64,000 nt of DNA from Natronoarchaeum philippinense. Lineage in GTDB: Archaea; Halobacteriota; Halobacteria; Halobacteriales; Natronoarchaeaceae. Below, piece by piece: positions 53,171-62,025 of this stretch (within the stretch, counting starts at the first letter, position 1; each line of letters opens with the position of its first letter). Where the stretch lies: positions 310,001-374,000 of the forward strand of contig NZ_OBEJ01000002.1 in NCBI RefSeq assembly GCF_900215575.1, read 5' to 3'. Below the pieces are notes generated by a model, which worked only from the letters and a program-made list of their open reading frames with translations, searched no databases and was not told the DNA's origin. A program made the position numbers and the translations under genes.

Positions 53171-54142
53171 TTACGGGTCGAGTGCGAGGCGGAAGCCGGT
53201 GTGTCCCGTCGAACTGTCCGGCGTGTTCTTACTACGGGCGGCCACGCGGTAGCGATTGCAGTACGAACGGTGACAGAGGTAGGAACCGCCTCGAATAACG
53301 CGTTCGCCACCCTCCGCCGGTCCCGTCGGGTTCGATCGCGAATTCTGGCAGGGATCGGAACGGAACCGGTCGCTACACCACTCCCAGACGTTCCCGACCG
53401 CGTTGTAGAGTCCGAAGCCGTTGGGCGGATATTCGTCGACGGGCGCGGTGCCGTAGTACCCGTCCTCCTCCGAGTTGTGGCGGGGGAAGTCGCCCTGCCA
53501 TATGTTACTCCGGTGTTCGCCGTCGGGGCGCAGATCGTCTCCCCACGGATACGTCGCACCCCGTAGCCCGCCACGGGCCGCTTTCTCCCACTCTGCCTCG
53601 GTCGGAAGCCGTTTGCCGGCCCAGTTGGCGTAGGCCTGTGCGTCGTTCCACGAAACGTGCGTCACCGGATGTTCAAGGCGCTCTATCACGGTCGAGCCGG
53701 GACCTTCCGGCCGGAACCAGTTTGCGCCCCGCACGGCGAACCACCACGGCGCCGCCTCGACGGAGTCGACGACGTGCTGCCGGTCGTCCGAACCGACGAA
53801 CTCCTCGAAGACGAACGACCACCCGTAGCGTTCCGCGTCGGTCGTGTAGTCGGTCTCGCGGACGAACTCGAGAAATTCGGCGTTCGTGACGGCGTGGCTG
53901 CTGACGTAGAACTCGTCGACGTCGACCGTTCGGGCCGGGCCTTCGCCGTCCGCCTCGTAACCGACGTCGCTGTCGGTTCCCATTCGGAACTCGCCGCCCG
54001 GAATCTTCACCATCCGGGCCGTATCGCCTGTCTCAGAGTTCTCGGAGTCCCCAGCCGAGTTCTCCGATCCCCGGTCGATCCCCCGTCCAGCACCGGAACG
54101 CGACGCGGCACAGCACTCGTGGTCGTTCTCGTCCACGGTCAC
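53171..54142 (-). CDS. Formylglycine-generating enzyme (sulfatase-modifying factor)
   Basis: 323 residues, GTG start at 54142 (a second GTG two codons later is equally possible). Almost the complete FGE/SUMF1 domain is present: MVKIPGGEFRMGTDSD, RLPTEAEWEKAARGG, NVWEWCSDRF. The active-site block GGSYLCHRSYCNRYRVAARS has the two copper-binding catalytic cysteines C290 and C295. This block is strikingly close to the human enzyme, rather than a generic C-type-lectin-like family member. The N-terminal ECCAASR resembles the CC-x-P/A-xR start of bacterial FGEs. It oxidises a sulfatase cysteine to formylglycine; its client is encoded 133 bases upstream. Confidence 0.92.
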   Translation of the reverse strand: MTVDENDHECCAASRSGAGRGIDRGSENSAGDSENSETGDTARMVKIPGGEFRMGTDSDVGYEADGEGPARTVDVDEFYVSSHAVTNAEFLEFVRETDYTTDAERYGWSFVFEEFVGSDDRQHVVDSVEAAPWWFAVRGANWFRPEGPGSTVIERLEHPVTHVSWNDAQAYANWAGKRLPTEAEWEKAARGGLRGATYPWGDDLRPDGEHRSNIWQGDFPRHNSEEDGYYGTAPVDEYPPNGFGLYNAVGNVWEWCSDRFRSDPCQNSRSNPTGPAEGGERVIRGGSYLCHRSYCNRYRVAARSKNTPDSSTGHTGFRLALDP

Positions 54143-54275
54143 ACCACCCCTTCGAGGTGTTCTCTTGCCGGCATTCCGACCGTCTCTACCGCGCGTCCGT
54201 ACGCGTTTACCGAATACATAGTGATCATATAATATATTTTATATCCGCAGCTCGAATCACGCTCGTGGGATCTCG
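54143..54275 (-). promoter_or_regulatory. Promoter between sulfatase and FGE genes
   Basis: This gap holds a markedly AT-rich block (about 54215-54245) with TATAATATATTTTATA, the strongest TATA-like stretch in this part of the window. It suggests that the FGE gene has its own transcript instead of relying on read-through from the sulfatase. The leader would be about 70 bases. Confidence 0.4.
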
Positions 54276-55631
54276 TCACTCTGACCTCACGCGATCGATC
54301 GCGTCCGGCGGATTGAACCCCGGAATCTGTGGAACCATCGGATACTGTGGATTCGCGCCGAACGCGTCGTCGTGTTCGACGCACCACTCGAACAGGCGTT
54401 CGCGGTGTTCCGCGAGCACGTCGCCGTACTCGGCGTTCTCCGAGAGGTCAACCATCTCTCCCGGATCGTTCCGGAGATCGAACAGTTGTTCGCGCTGACG
54501 CCCGCGTTCGTAGACGATGTACTTGTACCGATCCGTTCGGACCACCCGGCCGCCGAGTTGAATGTTCGTCTGTACGACTACCTGGTCTCTCCATTCGGTA
54601 TCCTGACCGGCGGCGAGCGGCCTGACGCTCTTCCCGTCGAGATCGTCCGGCGGCGTGATATCCGCGTAGTCACACAGCGTCGGCAGGACGTCTAGCCCGT
54701 TCGAGACGAGGTGGTCGTCGGTCTCTCCTTCGAGCGTCTCGCCGGGGTAGCTGACGATGAACGGAACCCGGACGCTCTCTTCGTACCCCCAACACTTCTG
54801 CTCGAGTTGGTGGGCGCCGTTCAGTTCCCCGTGGTCCGAGGTGAACACGATCACCGTGTTCTCGGTGAGTCCCCGTTCGTCGAGCGCGTCCAGAAGTTCC
54901 CCGATTTCGGCGTCGACCTTCTCGACCAGTCGGAAGTAGGCGTGGCGATAGTGGCGCCACTCCTCCGCCGTCGCGTCGACCATGTTTCCGGAGAGTCCGC
55001 TGGGGCGCGAGGCCTCCATCAACGTTCTGATCTCCGACGGTTCGAACGGCGGGATGCCGTAGTTCTTCGGGAGATCCGGACACTCCTCGGTCGGGACCGA
55101 TTCGACGTTGCCCCACGGAAGGTTCTCGTTGCGAGCGACTTCGCAGATGTTGTGCGGGTTGTCGAACGACGCGACGAGGAAGAACGGGTCGTCCCGGTCG
55201 CGATCGAGGAAGTCGATGCAGTTGTCCGCGAGCGTGAGGTCGTTCATCCCCTGAAGGGTCTCGAAGCCGTGCTCGTCCGGGAGCGTCATCTCCGGAACGT
55301 GCCACTTTCCGCCGTAGGCGCAGTCGTAGCCGGCGTCGTCGAACAGGCGTCCCAGTTCCTCGTCTCGATACCGCTCGTCGATCTCGGAATTGTTGTCGGA
55401 CGCGCCGACTTCGTGCGGCATGCGACCGGAGAACAGGCTCGCTCGCGACGGATTGCACAGCGGCTGCGTACAGTACGTGTCGGTGAAGCGCACGCCGCGA
55501 TCGGCCAGCCGGTCCATCGCCGGCGTCTCGACGTAGTCGCTGCCCGCGCAACTCATCGCGTCCGCTGATTGCTGGTCGGTGAGGACGAACAGTACGTTGG
55601 GTCCGGTGGTTTGATCGGTATTCGTAGTCAT
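54276..55631 (-). CDS. Cysteine-type sulfatase
   Basis: 451 residues from the ATG at 55631. The sulfatase signature is complete: C59 in LCNPSRASLFSGR is the residue converted to formylglycine (C-x-P-S-R). Metal ligands include D19-Q20 in VLTDQQSAD and the DHG of TSDHGELNG. The C-terminal subdomain has the DLRNDPGEMVDLSENAEY segment. There is no signal peptide, so it acts inside the cell. The substrate may be a sulfated sugar or choline sulfate; closest features suggest the type I arylsulfatase family. It lies one base after the stop of the damaged oxidoreductase. Confidence 0.9.
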   Translation of the reverse strand: MTTNTDQTTGPNVLFVLTDQQSADAMSCAGSDYVETPAMDRLADRGVRFTDTYCTQPLCNPSRASLFSGRMPHEVGASDNNSEIDERYRDEELGRLFDDAGYDCAYGGKWHVPEMTLPDEHGFETLQGMNDLTLADNCIDFLDRDRDDPFFLVASFDNPHNICEVARNENLPWGNVESVPTEECPDLPKNYGIPPFEPSEIRTLMEASRPSGLSGNMVDATAEEWRHYRHAYFRLVEKVDAEIGELLDALDERGLTENTVIVFTSDHGELNGAHQLEQKCWGYEESVRVPFIVSYPGETLEGETDDHLVSNGLDVLPTLCDYADITPPDDLDGKSVRPLAAGQDTEWRDQVVVQTNIQLGGRVVRTDRYKYIVYERGRQREQLFDLRNDPGEMVDLSENAEYGDVLAEHRERLFEWCVEHDDAFGANPQYPMVPQIPGFNPPDAIDRVRSE

Positions 55632-55632
55632 G

Positions 55633-56127
55633 TCAGTAGATAGTACTCGTCTTGTTTCGGGCCGCGGGGGTTTTGTCGCGTGTGTACGATCGAACCGCGG
55701 GTATTGAGCGCTCACGGCGTGCTCTCGGGGCCGTCAGCTCGTTCGGTTTACCGTCGATATCGACACGGACTCTCTTTCCGGACCGTTCCGATTCGTATGC
55801 GGCCTCGGTAAGTGCGGTCACGGCAAGGGCGTCCCGGGCGGTGGCTGGCGGAGGGTTTCCGTTCACGATCGAATCGACGATCGATGTCGTTCGATCGTCC
55901 CAGTCGGAGAGGACGGCGTCGAGTGGCTCGTCGGCCGACAATTCGTCGTGGGTCTCGTAGCGGCTTTCTTCGGGTACTTCGAGCGTCTCTCCGGCTTCGT
56001 CCATGTTCTGGGCACTGATGTCGGCGACTGCTTCGACGGACTCCGATTCGATGTCGCGCAGTTGGTGACCGAACAGAGTGCCGAAGTCTCCGGTTCCGAT
56101 GATGCCTGTGCTGATCTGCTGCGACAT
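55633..56127 (-). pseudogene. Collapsed Gfo/Idh/MocA-family oxidoreductase (internal deletion)
   Basis: 164 residues, against about 350 for the family. The first 74 residues are a normal Rossmann start (GIIGTGDFGTLFGHQL). At about base 55905 the frame passes directly into a family C-terminal segment (NPPPATARDALAVTALTEAA, then YESERSGKRVRVDI), with the whole middle, including the catalytic EKP region, missing. The frame is kept and the protein ends in a basic stretch, so it may still be translated but cannot be a working dehydrogenase. It precedes the sulfatase gene, so it may once have handled the released sugar. Confidence 0.78.
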
Positions 56128-56384
56128 GGGTGTACGATTGAAGATGGAATAGGAAAATAAGTGTAATCAGAACGAATATTCTGTTATCGGATTGTTCGGT
56201 TATACCGGTCCAGAGGAGTCACCCTCCACTGTCGGTTGAGTCGACCAAGAACCGGCCTTTCAGCGCCCCTCTATCGGCCGAATTTAGCACGGTGGACAAC
56301 AACAACAAGAGCGCCGACGATCAAACGACTCAAGAAATCTTCGGCGGCGACAGATTCACCACGGGGACGTGCTATCGTAGGCGC
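56128..56384. promoter_or_regulatory. Divergent region between the sulfatase cluster and zinc-ribbon regulator
   Basis: A leftward CACTTATTTTCC (56150-56161) is a fair TATA for the pseudogene-sulfatase transcript. An inverted repeat CAGAA-CGAATA-TTCTG (56168-56183) lies directly upstream of it, so a regulator bound there could control the promoter. The divergent HTH gene is the natural candidate. Confidence 0.42.
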
Positions 56385-57251
56385 ATGGGCGAGCAGACCA
56401 TCGAGGTGGATCAGGAACGGGCCGCAAGCGCGTTCGGAGCGCTGGCCGACCCGAGTCGTATCGGAATCCTCCTCGCGCTCTGGCAGTCCGGTCCGCTCGC
56501 GTTCGCAGATCTCCACAGAGAGACGGCGATAGAAGATAGCGGTCGCTTCAACTACCATTTGGACAGACTCGTCGACCAGTTCGTCATCAAAACGGAGGAC
56601 ACCTATCGGCTCACGCCGGTCGGTGCGAAGGTAGCCGACATCCTGTTGGACGCCCGATTCGGTCCGACCCCACCGCCGATAGACGAACCCACGGACGCCG
56701 ACTGTCCTGACTGCGGCGAACGCATCCACGCCCGCTACGAGAACGGAGATATCAGGCTCCAGTGTTCGGCCTGTGACTTGCTCGTCCACTACGGTTACTT
56801 CCCGCCGCGCGGCCGAACAACCCGCGACGCCGACGGGTTCCTCGACGCGTACTCACAGCGTCTCTGGAGGGATTTCTCGCTCGCTCACCGCGGCGTCTGT
56901 CCGCACTGCAGCGGCCGGATGCGCAATCGAATCGACGAGGACCCCGACTGGTATCCCGACTACGCCGCCAAGAGCATCTGCCGAGACTGCGGTGTCTCCG
57001 TCGGTTCCACGCTGGGGCTCCGACTGCTTGGAGATCCTGACGTGGTCGCCTTTCTCGCCGATCACGACGTTCACGCCGACGACAACAGGTTCTGGACGCT
57101 GGAGTTCTGCCTCGATGACTCCGATGTACGTGTGGTTTCGGACCCGGTTCGCCGGTACGTGATACCGATCAGTACCGACTCGGAGACGCTCGAAGTCATC
57201 GTGGACGAAACCGCGTCGGTCGTCGAGACGGCGCGATGGTCGCACCGGTAA
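56385..57251 (+). CDS. ArsR-like regulator with zinc-ribbon domains (DUF7351-like)
   Basis: 288 residues from the ATG at 56385; a GTG 31 codons upstream has no support. The winged helix covers about residues 8-85 (AFGALADPSRIGILLALWQS, GRFNYHLDRLVDQFVI). Then come cysteine pairs CPDC/CSAC and CPHC/CRDC that look like two zinc ribbons. This architecture is common in haloarchaea as a regulator of unknown effector. It is divergent from the sulfatase cluster and may control it. Confidence 0.78.
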   Translation: MGEQTIEVDQERAASAFGALADPSRIGILLALWQSGPLAFADLHRETAIEDSGRFNYHLDRLVDQFVIKTEDTYRLTPVGAKVADILLDARFGPTPPPIDEPTDADCPDCGERIHARYENGDIRLQCSACDLLVHYGYFPPRGRTTRDADGFLDAYSQRLWRDFSLAHRGVCPHCSGRMRNRIDEDPDWYPDYAAKSICRDCGVSVGSTLGLRLLGDPDVVAFLADHDVHADDNRFWTLEFCLDDSDVRVVSDPVRRYVIPISTDSETLEVIVDETASVVETARWSHR

Positions 57252-57503
57252 CCGCCGCGGCCCCTAGGACAGGAATGGCGACGGAGGACGAAGACGAGTG
57301 AACAACCGATCGACGAAACGCGTGTATTGGCAACCGACGACAGCGTCGTGGTGGTAGGAGGAGAGTACTTTCTGCCCTCTCGACGCCAAGCGAACGGGAT
57401 CCGCTCGTCCTGTACGAGCGACTACTGATTTCCAACCACCTCTATTGATTAGTACGTCGACAAATTACTCACCCTCAATAGGTCGCCCCCCGGAGACTGC
57501 TCT
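57252..57503. other. Intergenic region without a recognised feature
   Basis: No gene, hairpin or promoter stands out clearly. There is a possible TATA-like TATTGATTAGTACG near 57442-57455, about 50 bases upstream of the next ATG. Confidence 0.3.
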
Positions 57504-57926
57504 ATGTCCCGCAGCGAGCGCTCGACCGGCGCCGAGTCGGAGACCGTCGTCGAACAGTACGTGCTGGATGTCCGGATCGTGGAGCGTCCTGACGCCGACG
57601 ACGCAGCGCGGTACGGGTTCGAGGCGCCCCGGCACACGGAGGTTACCTTCGAGAACCCCGACACCGCACGACTGTACGCGGACGTCTACTTCGACGTGAA
57701 CGGGTTCCGCGAGGAGGGGACCGGCGAGCACGGCGTCCCGCCCGCGATCTTCCAAGGCGGCAAGGACACGCTCGCGGCGTACCTGCTGACACGGCCCGGC
57801 ATCGACATCAACTGGGTCGCTTCGTTTTTCGGCGTCGACCGGGCCAAAGCAGAGCGCTACGTCTCTTGGGTCAGCGAGCGGGCGGCGTCGATCCGGGACC
57901 GGGCCCGAGAGCGTGATCTGGAGTAG
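57504..57926 (+). CDS. Uncharacterised haloarchaeal protein
   Basis: 140 residues, no signal peptide or membrane helix. It has a beta-rich first half (YVLDVRIVERPDADDAARYG, TEVTFENPDTARLYADVYFD) and a helical second half GKDTLAAYLLTRPGIDINWV followed by a helix-turn-helix-like ASFFGVDRAKAERYVSWVSE. I do not recognise the family. It may bind DNA or be an adaptor, but there is no support beyond the shape. Confidence 0.62.
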   Translation: MSRSERSTGAESETVVEQYVLDVRIVERPDADDAARYGFEAPRHTEVTFENPDTARLYADVYFDVNGFREEGTGEHGVPPAIFQGGKDTLAAYLLTRPGIDINWVASFFGVDRAKAERYVSWVSERAASIRDRARERDLE

Positions 57927-58112
57927 GCGGCGTCCTCGGAAGCTAGCTTTTGGCAAGCGCTGGCGCCATGCGCTGTTCTTGCGTCGGTTCAGGAACTCCT
58001 AGCCGCGCCGATCCCTCGCGGGGTCGAGCGGTACGAACAGATACAGTCCGCCACTGACCGCCACGGACCTGTTGCTCGCTAATGTATTCGTACTTATGAA
58101 TATTATAAAATG

Positions 58113-58120
58113 ATTTTATA
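58113..58120 (+). promoter_or_regulatory. TATA box of the PhoX-like gene
   Basis: ATTTTATA is 24-31 bases upstream of the ATG at 58144, in an AT-rich block, giving a leaderless transcript. Confidence 0.6.
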
Positions 58121-58143
58121 GGGTCAGTCGACGGCCAACGTGG

Positions 58144-60492
58144 ATGGTTAAACTCAACCGCCGTAACCTGATGGCCACCTCGGTCGCCGCAGCACTCGGT
58201 GCGTCCACCGCAGGACTCGCAAGCGCCAGCGAGGACGACGACACGCCCGATGCCCCTTGGAGCGACGGTGAACTCAAGCGGTTCGCCCACGTCGCGTTCG
58301 GTGCGGAGTTCACGGGCCCCTTCGTCACCGACACCAACGAGCTGTTCTTCTCGAATCAACACCCCAGCCGCGACAATCCCGAGCCCTTCGCCAAGGCCGG
58401 CGTCGGCGTCGTCGAGGGGTTCCAGTTCGAGATGGACGGCACCAGCGACGACTTCGACGAGCTGTCCAAGCCCCAGACCGACGCGGAGCAGGCGGCAGTC
58501 CGAGTCGCCGACGGGGAGTACAACCAACTCGCACAGGAGGGCGACCAGATCAACGGCGGTGCCGAGAAGTTCGGCCACCCCCAGACGCCCGACGGGACCG
58601 ATATCGCCGAGTTCGCAGGGAGCCGGTACGGAGACTTCGGTTACAACCCCGACATGAACCAGTTCGTCCCGACGAACGACGCCGGGACGGAGGGGTACCT
58701 GTTCACCAACATCGAAACCAGTCCCGGCAGCATCACGCGGATGCCGATCAGTCGATCGGACGACGGGACGTGGAGCGCCGACCTAGAGAACACGACCAAT
58801 CTGGTCAATCACGAGGCGTTCCGAGACATCGGCGGTACCCGGATCAACTGCTACGGCGACCTGAGTCCGTGGACGACGCCGATGTCCGCCGAGGAGAACT
58901 ACGCCCATCCGCGACTCGCTCCTTCGGCGACCACCAGTGAGGTCGTCGAGTCCGGCGGCGTCGGCCGGCGCGGCGGCGCCGAGTTCTGGAACCGGCCGAA
59001 CCCGTCGGCCGCCCAAGATGCCATCGACGAAATCTTCGGCGACGATTCGTGGTACCTGCAGGGCGTCTGGGCGCTCACCGGCGTCGAGCTGCTCGCGTAC
59101 TACCTCGGCGCCGATCCGGTCGATCAGAACGGCGATAGCAACGATATGACGCCGATCGGCGAGGGGTATCCCAACCCGTATCGCTACGGCTACATCGTCG
59201 AAATCCGCGACCCGGCCGACGATCCCGCGCCGGTCAAACACTGGTGTATGGGGCGGGCGGCGTTCGAGGCGCCCGACTTTCAGGAGGACGAACGGACCGT
59301 CTACCTCACCTCCGACGGCGAGAACAAGGGCCTCTACAAGTTCGTCGCCGACGAACAGTTCACGAGCTACGACGATCCGATGAACGTGGCCGGCACGCTG
59401 TACGTCGCCGAGGTCACAAATCAGGCAGCAGCGGACGGACGCCCCCCGGCGGCGGTCGATCTGGAGATCGAGTGGCTGGAACTGGGCCACGCCAGCAACG
59501 CCGAAGTCGAGTCGTGGATCGCCAGCTACGACGGGATCACGCAGATCGATTACCTCGAAACCCACGCCGAGACCGACTGGCAGTCGGACCTCGACGCCGC
59601 ACTGCGGGAAGCCGACGAGGCCGTCGCCCGCGACGGCAACCGCGACTACGTCACCGACGAGGAGATCACCGAGTGGGCCAGCCAGTACGAGCAGCACGGC
59701 CCCGGCGGCGTCGACGAGGAACTCCGGAAAGTGCCGTACCTCGAAACCCGCGCCGCGGCCAAGGAGATCGGCGCCACCGTCGAGTTTCGCAAGGCCGAGG
59801 GCGTCGACAGCGTCGAAGGCGCCCAGCCCGGCGATTACGTCTATCTCGGTATCTCGGAACTCAACGCCGGGATGAGCGACGACGCCGGCGACATCCGGCT
59901 CCAGCGAGTCGACGGCGGCGTCGTCTATCGCGCCGAACTCGATTCGGAGTACGACATCTCGACGCTGGAACCGGTCGTCGTCGGCGCCGACGCCTCCGAT
60001 CCGAAGCCGGTGATCGACGACGCGCCGATCAACATCGACAACGTGCTCGTGCTGGCCGACGGGCGCGTCCTGCTGTGCGAGGACGCCGCCCAGTACAACC
60101 GGACCTACCCGAACGACGGCGTCTGGGTGTTCGACCCCGCGACCGACGGCCTCTCGAACGGCGGCGACGACACCGGGACGGACGACGGATCGGACGACGA
60201 CAGTTCCGGCGGGGACAACTCCGGCGACGGCAGTGGAGACGACAGCTCCGATGGTAGTTCGGACGACGGCTCCGGCGACAGTTCGGACGGCGACGCCGAC
60301 AGCGGGTCCGGCGATAGTTCAGGTGATAATACCGACGACAGTTCCGGAGACGAGTCCGACGACGAATCGGACGACAGCGGCCTACCCGGCTTCGGTGTCG
60401 GCGTCGGACTCGCGGGCGCTGCCGGTGGTGCACTCGCGGCCCGGAACCGCGATGGCAACGACGCCGACGTTAGCGACGACGGCGACGACTGA
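58144..60492 (+). CDS. PhoX/DUF839-type secreted phosphatase-like protein, Tat-exported with PGF-CTERM tail
   Basis: 782 residues. The N-terminus NRRNLMATSVAAALGAS is a Tat signal. The DUF839 beta-propeller follows, with ETSPGSITRMPISR, GEGYPNPYRYGYIVEIRDP, MGRAAFEAPDF and NIDNVLVLADGRVLLCED; these match PhoX-like alkaline phosphatases that use calcium and iron. A tail of about 90 residues of Ser, Asp and Gly precedes LPGFGVGVGLAGAAGGALAA and a charged end, a PGF-CTERM anchor. It should sit on the cell surface. The phosphatase activity is presumed from the family; a pst/phoU context is missing. Confidence 0.87.
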   Translation: MVKLNRRNLMATSVAAALGASTAGLASASEDDDTPDAPWSDGELKRFAHVAFGAEFTGPFVTDTNELFFSNQHPSRDNPEPFAKAGVGVVEGFQFEMDGTSDDFDELSKPQTDAEQAAVRVADGEYNQLAQEGDQINGGAEKFGHPQTPDGTDIAEFAGSRYGDFGYNPDMNQFVPTNDAGTEGYLFTNIETSPGSITRMPISRSDDGTWSADLENTTNLVNHEAFRDIGGTRINCYGDLSPWTTPMSAEENYAHPRLAPSATTSEVVESGGVGRRGGAEFWNRPNPSAAQDAIDEIFGDDSWYLQGVWALTGVELLAYYLGADPVDQNGDSNDMTPIGEGYPNPYRYGYIVEIRDPADDPAPVKHWCMGRAAFEAPDFQEDERTVYLTSDGENKGLYKFVADEQFTSYDDPMNVAGTLYVAEVTNQAAADGRPPAAVDLEIEWLELGHASNAEVESWIASYDGITQIDYLETHAETDWQSDLDAALREADEAVARDGNRDYVTDEEITEWASQYEQHGPGGVDEELRKVPYLETRAAAKEIGATVEFRKAEGVDSVEGAQPGDYVYLGISELNAGMSDDAGDIRLQRVDGGVVYRAELDSEYDISTLEPVVVGADASDPKPVIDDAPINIDNVLVLADGRVLLCEDAAQYNRTYPNDGVWVFDPATDGLSNGGDDTGTDDGSDDDSSGGDNSGDGSGDDSSDGSSDDGSGDSSDGDADSGSGDSSGDNTDDSSGDESDDESDDSGLPGFGVGVGLAGAAGGALAARNRDGNDADVSDDGDD

Positions 60493-60559
60493 CCGATCGG
60501 CCGTCGCACACGCTCTTTTCGCCTTCGAGGCTTGCGTGAGGAGTCCAAGCCCCCATCAC

Positions 60560-61003
60560 TCAGAATACGCTGTCGGCGGTCGCGGCGCCGACGACCGAGA
60601 ACACCGAGCCGACGGCGACGGCCTTGAACGAGACCCAAATGGCCTCTGTCATGCTGCCGTTCGGATACGCAGCGACGAACGTGTCGGGCGCGTCGAGGAT
60701 CATCGCCAGCAGCGCGACCGAGCCAAAGGCGACCAGCATCAGCGAGACGAACCGGATGGGGACGCCCGCGACCTCGATCTCGCTGTCGGGATCGCGGCCG
60801 GTATCGGCCTGATACAGTGCGGCGTAGCCGATGCTGGCCGTCAGTGCGATGACCAGTAGCGTCTGGAGACCGTCCATGTTGCTCGCGAGACTCCAGACCT
60901 CCTCGGTGACGACGAAGGGGCCTGCCAGCAGGATGCCGCCGACGGACTGCTGGGCGGCGTCGGCGAGCCGAAACTCCGGATGACGGAGGCGACCGAGTTT
61001 CAT
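60560..61003 (-). CDS. DUF2391-type membrane protein
   Basis: 147 residues from the ATG at 61003. A leftward GTTTATC (61031-61037) gives a near-leaderless start, so longer in-frame starts at 61102 or 61135 were rejected. Four membrane helices are seen after RLADAAQQSVGGILLAGPFV; the opening is characteristic of DUF2391 (TIGR02587-like) proteins. Function unknown. It faces the lipoate ligase gene divergently. Confidence 0.78.
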   Translation of the reverse strand: MKLGRLRHPEFRLADAAQQSVGGILLAGPFVVTEEVWSLASNMDGLQTLLVIALTASIGYAALYQADTGRDPDSEIEVAGVPIRFVSLMLVAFGSVALLAMILDAPDTFVAAYPNGSMTEAIWVSFKAVAVGSVFSVVGAATADSVF

Positions 61004-61100
61004 TTGCACCGACGAACGGCCCGCCGTCTGATAAACTCGCCGGGCGCCGTGCCCGATCGACGCCGCAACCGACTTGGCACCCGCAAGCGTATCCCGAGCC

Positions 61101-61919
61101 ATGACCGCGCTGGCCGACCGCGAGTGGCGCCTCATCCCCGAGCGCGCCGACGACGGCCCGACGACGATGGCGCTAGAGGAGGTCGCCGCCGAGACGGCTG
61201 TCGAGGACGGCGTCCGGACGGTTCGGGTGTACTCGTGGGAGCCCTCGACGCTCTCGCTGGGCTACCGGCAGGATCCCGACACGGTCGACTGGGCGTACTG
61301 CGAGCGCCGGGACATCGGCGTCACGCGCCGCCAGACCGGCGGCGGCGGCATCTATCACGACCGACACGCGGACATCTCCTACAGCATCGTCGCGCCGGCT
61401 GACGAACTGCCGGGCGATCTGATGGATAGCTACGATCTGCTCTGCGAACCCGTTCTCGACGCCTTCGAGCGCTTGGGCGTCCCGGCAGCCTTCGCCGACG
61501 AGGAACTGCCCGCCGTCCACCAACCCTGTTGCTACCTACGTTCGATCCACCCCGCTCACGACATTCTGGCAGACGGCCGCAAGATCAGCGGGAACGCCCA
61601 GTATCGCCAGCGTGACGCCGTGATCCAGCACGGATCGCTCTCGTTCGACCTCGCCACCGAGGACCACCTCGGCGTCTTTTCTGATCCACAGACGACGCCC
61701 GCGGAGTTCCGCGAGCGCGTCACCGCGATCAGCGAGCACGCCGACGTGACGCGCGAGGACGCCGTCGACGCCCTCGAAACTGCGCTGGCGGAGTGGGCCG
61801 ACGCCGACGAGGGCGCGTGGCGCGAGGACGAACTCGATCGCGCAGGGGAACTCGCCGCCGAGAAGTACGGAACCGACGACTGGACGCGCCGACGGACCGT
61901 TCCAGACGCAGTCGAGTAG
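61101..61919 (+). CDS. Lipoate-protein ligase A family protein
   Basis: 272 residues from the ATG at 61101. The biotin/lipoate ligase fold is clear: [40 protein letters not shown] with the adenylate-binding lysine K in GRKISGNAQ, and QHGSLSFDL. It attaches lipoate or octanoate to a 2-oxoacid dehydrogenase or glycine-cleavage H protein. A C-terminal accessory domain of about 60 residues is included in the same chain. The first ATG at 61101 is preferred over a TTG nine codons earlier. Confidence 0.87.
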   Translation: MTALADREWRLIPERADDGPTTMALEEVAAETAVEDGVRTVRVYSWEPSTLSLGYRQDPDTVDWAYCERRDIGVTRRQTGGGGIYHDRHADISYSIVAPADELPGDLMDSYDLLCEPVLDAFERLGVPAAFADEELPAVHQPCCYLRSIHPAHDILADGRKISGNAQYRQRDAVIQHGSLSFDLATEDHLGVFSDPQTTPAEFRERVTAISEHADVTREDAVDALETALAEWADADEGAWREDELDRAGELAAEKYGTDDWTRRRTVPDAVE

Positions 61920-62025
61920 TCGAACGCGCCGTCCCGATGCCGCCCCGACGCGACGTACCACGCCTGTTGCCGTGGCAACGCGGCGTTCCGAAGTCTCTTT
62001 GCCGGTCGGATTCCTCGGCAGCGAC

